A stretch of 64,000 bases of DNA from Hippopus hippopus (Eukaryota > Mollusca > Bivalvia > Cardiida > Cardiidae). Below are positions 33,265 to 43,349 of the stretch, one piece after another. Positions within the stretch are counted from its first letter, which is position 1. Each line of letters begins with the position of its first letter. The stretch is taken from positions 49,584,505 to 49,648,504 of the forward strand of contig OX328104.1 of NCBI GenBank assembly GCA_946811185.2, written 5' to 3'. The translations under genes and the position numbers were made by a program. The notes below the pieces were generated by a model. That model did not search any database. It was not told the DNA's origin and saw nothing but the letters and a program-made list of their open reading frames with translations.

Positions 33265-33525
33265 TGAGCCATGCTCTGGCAAAAGGGGGCTTGATGCATC
33301 TCCATAATGCATGATACCTAGCAAGTCATAACATGTTGATGGATTCATAAAATCTATTTTGTCCAACAATCGACTGAGTCGTTAGGTAGACTGGTCCTTG
33401 GACATACAGAAAATTGACCAATAGCGAAAAGGTTCGACCCAGGTCAGCCTGCGCGGACTGCGCAGGCTGACCTGGGTCGATACTTTTCGCAGATTCATTA
33501 AGCCCCCTTTTCACAGAGCATGGCT
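33265..33525 (-). mobile_element. family C fold-back element, intact
   Basis: TGAGCCATGCTCTGGCAAAA and TTTTCACAGAGCATGGCT ends. Perfect core CGACCCAGGTCAGCCTGCG / CGCAGGCTGACCTGGGTCG at about 33426-33481. Another C copy begins 16 bases downstream in opposite orientation. Confidence 0.85.
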
Positions 33526-33541
33526 TATTTATAATGAAGCT

Positions 33542-33776
33542 ATATGCTCTGTGAAACGGGGGCTTAATGCATCTGCAAATAGTATAGACCCAGATCAGCC
33601 TGCTTCTAGACTTTTTGCTTTTGGTAAATTTTCTGCATTTTAAAGGACCAGTGTACCTCATGATTCAGTCGGTTGTAAAACCATATGGATTTTATAGACC
33701 ATAAGTATAGGATAACTGGCTGGGTATAATGAATCACAGAGATGCAGTAAACCTGCTTTTACCAGAGCATGGCTCA
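33542..33776 (+). mobile_element. family C element, core half-deleted
   Basis: ATGCTCTGTGAAACGGGGGC start and CCAGAGCATGGCTCA end. Only the left core arm (ACCCAGATCAGCCTGC) remains; the partner arm is deleted. Confidence 0.8.
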
Positions 33777-33891
33777 AATACTGGCAGATTTGAAAGTGAG
33801 GACGGGGAGGTGAGAGCGGTCCGGTTTGATGGTAGGCCCAGGCTGGGCTAGATCTATACGTAGAAGTGCATAGAAAGTGACACCTTAATCC

Positions 33892-34280
33892 GGGTTCGTA
33901 TTCGTCAATCATTCTTAACCCTTAAGCTGCTAAGCGCGACTCACTGACCTTTTGCGGACAGTGTAGATCAAGATCAGACTGCACAGAACGTGCAGTCTGA
34001 TCTTGGATCTACACTGTCCGATAAGAAGATATCTTTATCTCAAAAATACCTTTGAAATAGAAAAATTTGGGTTTTTACTATCGGCTTGAAAGTTTCATGT
34101 TAGTTATTTAGGAGGATACGGGTTAAGAATATTCTTTGTCTTATTCTCAAGTGAAACGTTTGAAAGTTACGTAACTTTTGATTGACTAAACCAAATGGTT
34201 CAATCAATCAAAAGTTGCGGTACTATCTAGATCTAGAAAAACCAGAGAATAAAAGGAAGAATGGTTGGTGAATACGGGAC
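33892..34280 (+). mobile_element. family E element interrupted by family B
   Basis: Outer ends GGGTTCGTATTCGTCAATCA and TGGTTGGTGAATACGGGACC. The palindrome is TTGATTGACTAAACC / GGTTCAATCAATCAA. Its left part is split exactly at CATTC-TTAA by a family B element, resuming TTAAGAATATTC. Confidence 0.9.
33919..34122 (+). mobile_element. family B element inserted in family E, with TTAA duplication
   Basis: TTAA at 33915-33918 and 34123-34126. Starts CCCTTAAGCTGCTAAGCG and ends GGAGGATACGGG. The core GATCAGACTGCACAGAACG pairs with GTGCAGTCTGATC. The host E element elsewhere (15364-15376) has a single TTAA here, so the duplicated TTAA is the target-site duplication. Confidence 0.95.
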
Positions 34281-34284
34281 CTGG

Positions 34285-34545
34285 ATTTCCACACTGTTTG
34301 TTATTTTTGTGTGTGTTTTTTTAGGGAGGAGGGTAGATTGCAATAATTTGTTGTTTTTGTTTTGATGGATTTAAATGCCTATATGCCTTTTGTTTGGCGC
34401 CTATAGTCCTAATGACCTAATTGCACACAGGAAATAGCTCTACACTTAATTTCTTCTAAAAATACGGCTTTGCAATAAGGGCGATCTGAAACGATATCAT
34501 TTCAAGGGCTGTACTGTTTTTCAGTCGTTTGTAAGGTGAAAAGTT
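34285..34545. other. no gene recognised
   Basis: AT-rich sequence with nothing supportable. Confidence 0.4.
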
Positions 34546-34547
34546 TA

Positions 34548-34600
34548 CAGTTCGATCAGGATCAGGCTTCAAAGAAAGTGCAATCTGATTTTGGTTCTAC
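34548..34600 (+). repeat. family B core remnant
   Basis: ACAGTTCGATCAGGATCAGG and AGTGCAATCTGATTTTG are a decayed B core with no ends. Confidence 0.4.
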
Positions 34601-34626
34601 ATCATAATGTGTTGCTATTGTTTGAT

Positions 34627-34798
34627 CCCTTTACTAACACTTCCGAGTTTTCACGACGCCGAGCAAGGAGGCCTTTGAAAAGTTCAAGGAAAAAAGAAAA
34701 AATACTACTAACCAGCATTCTTGCCTTTTCTTACTGTCTTTTATACCCTTTCAGATGCAATTCTCACTTTGAACAACATTTGATTGTCTTGTAAAAAT
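34627..34798 (+). mobile_element. family A element, diverged
   Basis: CCCTTTACTAACACTTCCG start, core AAGAAAAAATACTACTAACC then AGCATTCTTGCC, and TTGATTGTCTTGTAAAA end. Confidence 0.6.
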
Positions 34799-35034
34799 AA
34801 TGGAAAGAAATAAGTACACGTGAATGAATAGAAACTTTTTCGCTTCTTATTTGCACTGTTTCGCTTTAAGTCTTATTCCCTTTTTTCCTTGTGTGCCAGT
34901 CCATGTTGTCATTTAACTTGCTTTTCGTTCATTATTGTTTCTCCCTATTTAAATTCAAAACCTCAAAATTTGGATAAGTATTATACAACCAACCGTTGAG
35001 TACAAACACAGCAGGAATAAATTATGTTGAAACT

Positions 35035-36006
35035 TGGTACAAACCATTTTATTATACTGTAAAGAAGTTGCTCATGATCTGATTGGATAATATGCCTCGG
35101 ACATACAGTCATGTACAGTGGCAAAATCCACGTAATAGCACTTTCCCTTTTGGGAGCCCCGTATACATGACCACACTTCCAACACAACATCCAAATTGGC
35201 GGCGTCGACCAATACGAGCCGCCCACAAGACAAACATACTGAGTAGCCTGCTCCGTATAATTACTAGTTTCCCTTGATAGTTGTCATTAAAACGGAAAGA
35301 ATGGGTTATTTTTTTTGAAAATAAATGAATATTGTTACATGTATTATCATTTGTTGTCATTCTAAAACAAATACACGGGGTTAAAACGCGCCATTCCTTC
35401 GTCAGGTAAGCCAACTGGGAAGCGCCAAAACTCATTCATTATAACGTTAACAGGATAACCTAATAGTCGTTTGAGGCAACTAATGGTCGTATACTTTTGC
35501 CAACAAATCATTAAAATGCATAAAACTTTACTTACTTTTAAGTTGTTTAAAATCCATGTTTGAATAAAAATACGTCGAATGTCTATCGCAGTAACATCAT
35601 CAAGTTTATGCACCAAACTGCACATTTTACCAAGGTTTCAGTGACGTCAGTTCTCGGTGACGTCCGTTTTCATTAAATTGGGGCACTCAGAAGGGAAATT
35701 CTGTGTCGTCAGCGTACTCAATGTGTGAGAACATAAAACGGGGAAGTTTCGCTGAGTACACGCTGGAATGGTAAGACTTTGCAGTATAATAAATTCGTTG
35801 TACGGTCAGGTGGAAGGGGACTTGGAAACTTGTTCACGGATGTGGCGAATCATGTCGCCACCGGGTGAAAACATAAAACGGGGAAATTTCGCTAAATACA
35901 CGTTGGAATGGTAAGACTTTGCAGTATAATAAATTCGTTGTACTGGGCGACATGATTCGCCACAGCCGTGAACAAGTTTCCAAGTCCCCTGCCACCTGAT
36001 CGTACA
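35035..36006 (-). mobile_element. family G repeat, copy 2 (inverted relative to 26 kb)
   Basis: The reverse complement follows 26009-26880: GTACGGTCAGGTGG palindrome, TTATTATACTGCAAAG, CTGACGTCAC-like pair (35636-35672), GCAGTTTGGTGCAT, GTTTGTCTTGTGGGCGGCTC, and the MFVLWAARI frame (minus strand, within 35109-35435). A 70-bp segment with AAACGGGGAARTTTCGCT is tandemly repeated at 35733-35800 and 35872-35942, and the palindrome is split. A one-base length difference after GTATACGG shifts the conserved frame here. Confidence 0.75.
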
Positions 36007-36084
36007 AATAATAACATACATGTTGTCAGTTGTAAGAATAGAGCAGTTGGTACACGTTATCTCCAGCAATTGCCGTTTTTATAC

Positions 36085-37340
36085 TTCCCCCCCCCCCTCA
36101 ACAAACGAAGTTTGAGGGGGGTATACTGGAGTCACCTTGTCCGTCCGTCTGTCTGTCTGTCCGTCCGTCTGTTTGTCCGTCCGTCCGTGCGTCACGAAAA
36201 GCTTGTCGGGGGCATTACTTCCAAAGTATAAAAGCTAATGACTTCAAACTTCATATACAGATAGGTCACATTAAGGAGAAGTGCAATGTACAAGAACCAT
36301 AACTCTGTCTTCAGTATACTCAGAGTTATTGCCCCTTGTAAGTTTTTAACTTTGGATTTTTGTCCGGGGCATAACTTCAAAAGTATAGAAGCTAGTACCT
36401 TCAAACTTCACACACAGATAGATCACATTAAGGAGAAGTGCAGTGTACAAGAACCATAACTCTGTTCCAACGATTTTTGGGGTTATTGCCCTTTGTAAAT
36501 TTTAACTTCATATTTTTGTCCGGAGCATAACTTGCAAAGTACAAAAGCTAGTAATTTCAAACTTCATGTACAGATAGGCCTTTTTAACGAGAAGTGCAGT
36601 ATACAACGACCATAACTCTATTCCCACTATTTTTAGAGTTATTGCCCTTTCTAAATTTTAACTTTGGATTTTTATCTGGGGCATAACTTGCAAAGTACAA
36701 AAGCTAGTAACTTCAAACTTCATAGACAATAAGATCACCATAAAACAAAGTGCACTGTGCAAGAACCATAACTCTATTCCCACTATTTTTAGAGTTATTT
36801 CCCTTTGTAAATTTTAACTTTGGATTTTTGTCTGGGGCATAACTTCCAAAGTACAAAAGCTAGTAACTTCAAACTTCATATATAGATAGACCACATTAAC
36901 AAGAAGTGCAGTGTACAAAAACCATAACTTTATTCCCACTTTATTTAGAGTTTTTGCCCTTTGTAAATTTTAACTTTGGATTTTTTATCTGGGGCATAAC
37001 TTGCAATGTACAAAGGCTAGTAACTTCAAACTTCATATACATTTAGATCACATTAAAGCAAAGTGCACTGTGCAAGAACCATAACTCTATTCACACTATT
37101 TTCAGAGTTATTGCCCTTTGTAAATTTTAACTTTTGATTTTTGTGTGGGGCATAACTTCCAAAGTATAAAAGCTAGTGAGTTCAAACTTCATATACAGAT
37201 AGACCACACTAACGAGAAGTGCAGTGTACAAGAACCATAACTCTGTTCCCACTAGTTTTTTTTCAACTCTTACGTTTGTACTAAACCATTCTGCATTCTG
37301 TGACAAAGAGCTGTTTTGTGACAAGGAGCTGGTGGGGGTA
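36085..37340 (-). repeat. 156-bp tandem array with composite flanks (BIV160/pearl-like)
   Basis: The GCATAACTT landmark recurs at 36212, 36369, 36525, 36681, 36837, 36994 and 37150: seven units, period 156-157. On the minus strand each unit reads AAGTTATGCCCCGGACAAAA, AAAGGGCAATAACTC and AGAGTTATGGTTCTTG, the same block order as the 20.5-kb array. The flank at 36130-36190 is (GTCC/GTCT)n and the other flank has CAAGGAGCTGGTGGGGGTATG. ORFs in this region, including an Arg-Pro-Ser-Val-rich one, are repeat artefacts. Confidence 0.85.
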
Positions 37341-37642
37341 TGATCACGTTTAGTGATAGCTCTAGCTTTAACTGTCTTAATTCATTGAGGCAAAATACGA
37401 TTTTGCTCGTTAGATCATTTTGCAGATTGTTCTTACATTTATTGTACCATATTTACCGATGGTTCTTTCATATCTTTAAAGGGATTTTTAAAAAGAATGA
37501 TCTCGCACAAATTTGTTTTAGAATGTACGAAGCATAAGTCTATTCTATTTTTTGACTTGGCATAAGCTTCAAAGAAACATAGTCCTTAAGTATGCGTCAA
37601 GTGCTCGCACGTGCAAATCATCATACAGTCCCCCATTAATCC

Positions 37643-37800
37643 ATTACCACACGATTACGTGACTGCTTTCCCTTGTTGCAGGAGAAAGTCTCTAAAAACA
37701 TCGTTGAAAAAAGGAGCAACTGCTTGTTTCAAACAGTTGCTCTTTTTTCCCCACAATGTTTTCCATAGTCTAACAGAGGTAAATTATAATTTCTTTCACC
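37643..37800 (+). mobile_element. family A element with alternative, self-complementary core
   Basis: CATTACCACACGATTACG start. Core ACATCGTTGAAAAAAGGAGC, AACTGCTTGTTTCAAACAGTT, GCTCTTTTTTCCCCACAATG. Arm sequence GAGCAACTG/CAGTTGCTC replaces GAAAATGCTG/CAGCATTTTC yet stays complementary. Confidence 0.7.
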
Positions 37801-37821
37801 CACCAATACTTCTATATAAGA

Positions 37822-38022
37822 GCCATACTCTGTGAAAAGGGGGCTTAATAAAGGTATCTGCAAAAAGTGTCGACCCAGGTCAGCCTGCACTGTCCGCGCA
37901 GGCTCACCTGAACCGAAACATTTTGCTATTGCTCAATTTTCTGCATGTCAAAGGACCAGTCTACCTCACGAGATTCTCTATCATTTAAACAAGACTATGG
38001 AATGTTTGTAATTAGCCTGTGA
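37822..38022 (+). mobile_element. family C element, 3'-truncated
   Basis: GAGCCATACTCTGTGAAAAG, core ACCCAGGTCAGCCTGCACTG / CGCAGGCTCACCTG, then ATGTCAAAGGACCAGTC. The right terminal repeat is absent. Confidence 0.75.
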
Positions 38023-38024
38023 GA

Positions 38025-38345
38025 CAATGGGTTGACTATGCAATACGGATTATTGTGTAAGTTTGCGTCAATCAATCATGTTGAAGTGTTCCTCTTATTT
38101 AATTCTCCTAAACCACTCATTAAAACATTGCGTAATGATACTGGATCTATCGCGAAATGCGTTTTCGTTGCAATTTCATTTCGTGTTTTTGTGAGCTTCT
38201 GATAAAAAAACTTAATTCATTCCTAAAAGTTAATGGTTTGTTATAGATTTTTGTAATATTTTCCTCAAAACAAGAAAAAAAGTTGATAGAGTATTCTTTT
38301 TTGCTCTCCTTTTTATTTGCTTAGATAGATGAGTGTCGGATTGCG
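38025..38345. other. no gene recognised
   Basis: AT-rich sequence without a supportable feature. Confidence 0.4.
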
Positions 38346-38348
38346 CGT

Positions 38349-38386
38349 GCGAGAAAGAGATAGATAGATAGATAGATAGATAGATC
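38349..38386. repeat. (GATA)n microsatellite
   Basis: Eight or so GATA units ending AGATCTAT. Confidence 0.95.
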
Positions 38387-38389
38387 TAT

Positions 38390-38805
38390 ACAATATTCCA
38401 TATTTATCTCGAAGCTGTGTGTTGGTTACAATATTTCTCTTCATTGAGTTACATGTTATGATCCTCTTTCCTATGTATGCAAGGTCTCGTTTTGTTCATG
38501 AACAGCCCTTTCGAAGTTTCAATGAGTAAGAGTATTTCAGTGTCGATGCACATTTGAATGTTAGAGTATTTCTATTCAAATAATAGGTGTCTTAGCTTGC
38601 TACTTACATAGGATTTCGTTATTTAGTTCTATGCCTAAATGAGATGTTGTTTGACCTGGTATGTTGAAAACTGACGTCCAGTTTGAAGAAGGAAGTGTTA
38701 CAGGCCACGCCCCTTCCTGCTGTATATACATTGTTTTCTATTTTAAGAGCAGCCGGTTCAAAGTGTTGGAGTAATCGCGTGTTGATGTACCGTTTGAATA
38801 AAATA
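38390..38805. other. no gene recognised
   Basis: No coding frame, repeat family or RNA gene recognised. Confidence 0.4.
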
Positions 38806-38808
38806 ATT

Positions 38809-39062
38809 TGAATCGTGCTCTGTGAAAAAGGGGCTTAATGCATCTTCAAAAAGTATCACCCCATGTAAGCCTGCGCAGGCGAACATTGGTCGAAACTTTG
38901 TGCTATTTGTACATTTTCCCCATGTCCAAGGACCATTCTATTTCCAGATTCAGTCCATTGTTAGAGAAAATAAATTCCATGCATCTGTAATTATTTGACG
39001 ACTTGCTTGGTATCATGCATCACGAAGATGCATTACACCCCCTTTTGCCAGAGCATGGCTCA
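38809..39062 (+). mobile_element. family C fold-back element
   Basis: TTGAATCGTGCTCTGTGAAA and GCCAGAGCATGGCT ends. The core is shortened to CAAAAAGTATCACCCCATG, AAGCCTGCGCAGGC. The spacer has GTCCAAGGACCATTC. Confidence 0.8.
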
Positions 39063-39254
39063 TTCCCTTATTAGGAATGTTAGTACAACAAGGCGATGTA
39101 GCGGAATTTGGTCGGTTGGTTTTTCGAACTTTGAATGATGCGACCGTTTGTGGCATGAATTCAGGCACAACGTCATGGAAACATTGTAAGAAAATAAGCA
39201 ATGGAATTTTATCCCGACCATTGTTTATATAAATAGCTAACTGTTACGTGTTAA

Positions 39255-39475
39255 CTCTTTACCAAACGGCAAAATTTTAGACTTGGCCAAATAAGAAGCA
39301 TTTGGATAAGGCAAATCAAATGTGGCTCAAATGACGGTATCAGTCTCTGAGAGGGTAGAAAACTTTGTGATAAAAGGAGGAAATGCTGTTTACCAACATT
39401 TTCTCCTTTTCCAACAGTGTTTTCAAAATTTCTCTTCCTCAAGTTCGTTCAAACTCGCAATTGTTTGGTAAAGGG
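39255..39475 (+). mobile_element. family A fold-back element
   Basis: TTAA (39251-39254) then CTCTTTACCAAACGGC. Core ACTTTGTGATAAAAGGAG, TGCTGTTTACCAACA, CCTTTTCCAACAGTG. Ends AATTGTTTGGTAAAGGG. Confidence 0.8.
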
Positions 39476-39580
39476 TTTTTAAACGAATGAGAGAGAAAAT
39501 TTCTATTTATATCATACATGTATGATCTACAGTAAAACATGTCCTACTTGTCAGCTTAATTTAGCAAGCACCTGTCTCAC

Positions 39581-39806
39581 TTCTTTTTTTTACCAAATGA
39601 TAAAATTTTAGTCTCGTCAAAATCGAAAACTTTTGCAGACGACAAGTTGTATGTCGCTCAAATTGTAGAATTCGTCTCTGAAAGGCCAGAAAACGTTGTT
39701 GGAAAAGGAGAAAATGCTAGTAACCAGCATTTTCTCATTTTCCCGCATGCTTTCAAAAGGCTTCCTTTCTCAGGGTCGTTAAAATTCGAGACTGTGTGAT
39801 GAAGGG
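39581..39806 (+). mobile_element. family A element, tandem member 1
   Basis: TTTTTTTACCAAATGATAAA start. Core ACGTTGTTGGAAAAGGAG, TGCTAGTAACCAGCA, TTTTCCCGCATGC. Ends CTGTGTGATGAAGGG followed by TTAA (39807-39810), shared with the next element. Confidence 0.8.
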
Positions 39807-39810
39807 TTAA

Positions 39811-39957
39811 CTCTTCACAAAGATGACGAAAGCTGTTTAAAGCATGATGGGAGAAGGAGAAAATACTGGTAACCAGCATTCTCTCCTTTTCCGACATTGT
39901 TGTCTTCAAATGCTCCCAATTCGGAAAAGTCTAAACGTTTGTTGTGTGGTCGAGGGT
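39811..39957 (+). mobile_element. family A element, internally deleted, tandem member 2
   Basis: CTCTTCACAAAGATGACG start, core GCATGATGGGAGAAGGAG, TACTGGTAACCAGCA, CTTTTCCGACATTG, and end GTTGTGTGGTCGAGGG before TTAA (39958-39961). At 147 bp it lacks most left and right spacer sequence but keeps ends and core. Confidence 0.8.
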
Positions 39958-39964
39958 TTAACTC

Positions 39965-40800
39965 ATCCTCGGCCCTGAGACTGCAAATCTTCGTCCCATG
40001 TGCCAGTGTCAATGATATACACTGTACTTTTGAGAGGAATATATATACCACCCTATCAGATCAACCTAAGGTCACTTCTGCAAGCTAATTCGACATATTG
40101 TATACCAGAAAGCCATGTAATAAACTCCCTTTAAATGTCTGTATTTAGATACCAAGTTTATTCAACCGAGTTGGCCAATCGAATCTTGTATCAGGTTTGT
40201 CCCACGTGATGTTGATTTCGTTTTTTTAATTGGTCAGGTATTTTCAGCGCCTAAAATTGTTGTTGTTGTTAAGTATCACACACACATTGTCGGAAATATT
40301 GCCAAAATGTTATAAATGTACTTGTATTCATCTTAGATCTCAAACACTGATTCATTTTGATTAACTGTAATTTGTACGTATATTATCATAATATATTTTC
40401 AATGTCGCTGCAGCAAATTTGTTAAAGGGGGAGGGTGAATCTAAACAGTATGACCATTGTGTAAAGTGCACTTAACCTATAAGATCTGAAAGTTAGCCCC
40501 TTTTAAGCCTTATTAAACGAAAAAGCAAGTTACGACAATAGTGTAATTGCTCACGAAAATTCCCTCGAGTAACGATAGTAATTCAATTTCTTCCTTGACG
40601 ACAAATTAAGGCCTTGTTAAATGTTAACAAGATTTCTTCTGGCTTATAAGTGCCCCAGAAAGTAGCAGTTTTAGAGCTGTGTTTCCTGTATATTGGTGGC
40701 AAATTGTTCAAGTGAATTTTTGAAGACTTAAAAACAGTTTGTAGCCTCTTAAACTCGGTTTTACGACGACGAAAATGTTACTGTAGACATTCTTGTAGAA
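39965..40800. other. no gene recognised
   Basis: Short (TTG)n and (CA)n runs near 40255-40287. Otherwise AT-rich with nothing supportable. Confidence 0.4.
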
Positions 40801-40806
40801 GTTTAT

Positions 40807-40955
40807 CCCTTCACAACACAAACTCGACTTTTAAGGATCTTGGGGAGGAGGGCTTCTGAAAACATTATGAGGAAAGGAGAAAATGCTGGTAACCAGCATT
40901 TTCTCCTGTTTTCAAGATTTTTCCTACCCTGTCTGAGATTAATACCACAATTTAA
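40807..40955 (+). mobile_element. family A element, right part missing
   Basis: CCCTTCACAACACAAACTCG start. Core ACATTATGAGGAAAGGAG, TGCTGGTAACCAGCA, then CTCCTGTTTTCAAG. A family B copy begins directly downstream. Confidence 0.7.
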
Positions 40956-40966
40956 GCCACAGTTAA

Positions 40967-41170
40967 CACTTAACCTGCTAAATAAGTTATATGAAACTTT
41001 TCCATCCCATAGTACAAACCCAAACATTGTTATTTTAAAGTTATTTTTTTAGAGCAATATCTCTTTATCGGACAGCGTAGATCCAAGATCAGACTGCACG
41101 TTCTGTGCAGTCTGGTCTTGATCTACACTGTCTGCAAAAGGTCCTTGAGTCCCGCTTAGCAGCCTAAAGG
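40967..41170 (-). mobile_element. family B element, intact
   Basis: TTAA at 40963-40966 and 41171-41174. Minus-strand copy: CCTTTAGGCTGCTAAGCG start, palindromic core near 41080-41135, and end CTTATTTAGCAGGTTAAGTG. 204 bp. Confidence 0.85.
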
Positions 41171-41424
41171 TTAATTTAATATTTGAAAATGCTTTTGATT
41201 TGGGTATGCTAAAAAGACAAGTGTTATATGTACATTTCCATGTTATATTACTCACTTATTACTTCAATGAAGTTAGTTATCGGTGGTTTGAAGAAAGTTT
41301 GCTTTGCTAGAGAGAAGATTGTTTAGGTTCATATACACATTCTACAATTATGTAACCCTCAGAGCAGAAAGAACAACTTGAGTTGCTTTTGTAGACAATG
41401 TTAATCAGGACCAGATTGCGTTTT

Positions 41425-41490
41425 GTCGGATAGTGTAGATCAAGATCAGACTGCACAGGTCGTGCAGACTCATCTTAGATTTACTTAGTT
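41425..41490 (+). repeat. family B core remnant
   Basis: GTCGGATAGTGTAGATCAAG, CAGACTGCACAGGTCGTGCAG, then a decayed arm. No ends or TTAA. Confidence 0.5.
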
Positions 41491-41599
41491 GAGTATATTT
41501 TGATATTTTGTTTAAAACAACCTTAAAATTGCAATATTTCGTCTTTTTTCCTTATTGCGAAAATCCATTTTTATGCAGCACTTATTATAAAACAATTGG

Positions 41600-41710
41600 C
41601 AGGGTCCTCATTGGCTAGTTAAGGCGCTAGATCAATTACTGAGAAGTTATGAATTTGATTCCTGTGCATGGTAGTGTCCTTTGACAAGCCAGCACAGAGC
41701 CTGTACCTGG
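41600..41710 (+). mobile_element. possible degenerate tRNA-derived SINE head
   Basis: CATTGGCTAGTTAAGGCGC (A-box-like) and TATGAATTTGATTCCTGTG (B-box-like) are about 35 bases apart, as in a tRNA promoter. It cannot be assigned to a family. Confidence 0.35.
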
Positions 41711-41814
41711 TACCATTGGAGCACAGGAAGAGTACGAATCAGTGTGTTGATTCCTTGATATTGTTAAAATACTGCAAAAAAGTGTCGAAAAACACTTGTC
41801 AAAGTCAAATTTAT

Positions 41815-42333
41815 TGAAAATTTGTTTTTTTCTTTTTTCGGTTATAGATTGAAATTTATTTAATCGAGTGAACATCATCGTTATATTTTCATGAGTGGCG
41901 CAGCCACGAGTGAAAATATTACTGATGATGTTTACACAATGAAATAGATTTCGATCTTTCACTGAAAAGGACAATTATTCTATTTATTTCATGCTTCTAA
42001 CCATCTTTTGTTTGGACTTTCGTCAAAATCCAGAATAGTTGTTTTCGATCATTCCCCGTGGCGTACCCCCCTCCTCATAAAAACGCATTACAATATTACG
42101 TAAAGCGCGAGAAATGTAGGGTAAATGCGCGTAAATTACGTCATATTTCCGTCTGGCTGAATGGCACGCACTGTTTACCAAGGTAACTAGTGCGCGGAAA
42201 CTACTGTTTCCGCCTTCAATTGAAGAGTTATAGAAATCTTTACGGTAAATTTCACTGGTCGTAACCGTAAATTATCAAACTTATAATCCACCAATATTTC
42301 CCGACAAATTACCAAAAAGCATGAAATAATAAA
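41815..42333 (+). mobile_element. family F two-module hairpin element, copy 1
   Basis: A hairpin module (about 41835-41975: GAACATCATCG...GAGTGGCGCAGCCACG...GATGATGTTTAC) precedes a ~345-bp module bounded by inverted ATTTCATGCTT / AAGCATGAAAT. The second module contains CCCCGTGGCGTACCCCC, ACGCATTACAATATTACG and ACGTCATATTTCC. Copies: 47741-48206 (-) and 52325-52860 (+). Confidence 0.75.
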
Positions 42334-42384
42334 CGATATTTAACGAGACCGCAAACAAAATGAACAGAGTTGTTATTTACCTGA

Positions 42385-42636
42385 CCATTCTATACTGCAT
42401 TCTCAGTCTTATTCTATGTGTAAATTTCAAAGTAACACAAGTTCTGAATGACTAAACCATTTGTGTTACTGCGTTACTTTGATATTTGTGTAATTTTCAA
42501 AGTATCGCAGTTTCTGATTGGCTAACCAAATGGTTCAGCCAATCAGAAATTGAGTTACTTAGATATTTAGAAAATTCTTGAAAATTAGACTAAGAATGTT
42601 GTTAACAATGGATGGTGAGTACAGGCCCCGATAAGT
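42385..42636 (+). mobile_element. family E element with duplicated segment
   Basis: ATTCTCAGTCTTATTCTATG, then a decayed first centre, then an intact centre TGATTGGCTAACCAAATGG-TTCAGCCAATCA. Ends GGATGGTGAGTACAGGCCCC. Longer than other E copies because the AAATTTCAAAGTAACRCA segment occurs twice. Confidence 0.7.
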
Positions 42637-42639
42637 CAA

Positions 42640-43155
42640 GAATTTTCATGTCATCGTCATGAGTTTAAGAAGCCATAATCCTGGATTTGAAACATATTTG
42701 CGATGAGACTTAACTATCTCTCGCTTCATTATGTATTACAATATTTCATCTTCTCTCATCTTCGGCGAATTCTCGATTGGGGAATATTTGAAATTGGAAT
42801 TAGCTCTCGCGGGTGAGAGAGGCTGACCTGATAGACAAAACGAAGATTGCAAATCCTAATCGCATAATGAAATTCTTTAGACAGATTTCTGTAGCAAATC
42901 TCCCTGTATTCTTTTGCTGAATCAGCGAGTATCCGTAAAATAAGTGTTGGTTTTAAGTTCGTTCACGCGTTCGTCCATGTTTGCTTCCGTAAACAATGTT
43001 TTATCGCCGACAAAAGATGAGCTTTTATATCTTCTTTTAATTCCAATAGAACAATATGGCACAGAAGTACATATGACTATCTTACTGTTGCTGATCACGT
43101 GAATTTTAAAAAAGCTTCCACATTTACCAGCTTGTCAGAGGGCACTCTTATGTGA
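42640..43155. other. no gene recognised
   Basis: No supportable feature. Confidence 0.4.
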
Positions 43156-43157
43156 CC

Positions 43158-43347
43158 AGGGTCCGTATTCACCAACTATTCTTGATTTCATTCTAAGACT
43201 TACAGTCTAGATTTAGAAAGTAACGCAACCTCTGATTGGGTAAACCATTTGGTTTAGCCAATCAGGATTTGTGTTTGTAATTTACAAATTTAGAAAATAC
43301 TTAAGCATAAGACTAAGACTGACCTTAAGAATGGTGAATATGACCCA
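43158..43347 (+). mobile_element. family E fold-back element, intact
   Basis: GGGTCCGTATTCACCAACTA and TTAAGAATGGTGAATATGACCC ends. The centre is TGATTGGGTAAACCATTTGG-TTTAGCCAATCA. 190 bp. Confidence 0.85.
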
Positions 43348-43349
43348 GG

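Noticed and set aside
33326..33661. 111-residue minus-strand frame as a gene
   Set aside because: It lies wholly within two adjacent family C elements; similar frames recur at other C and D copies (29.3-29.8 and 46.7-47.0 kb).
35968..36231. Open frame with repeated Arg-Pro-Ser-Val
   Set aside because: Translation of the (GTCC/GTCT)n flank of the 156-bp array.
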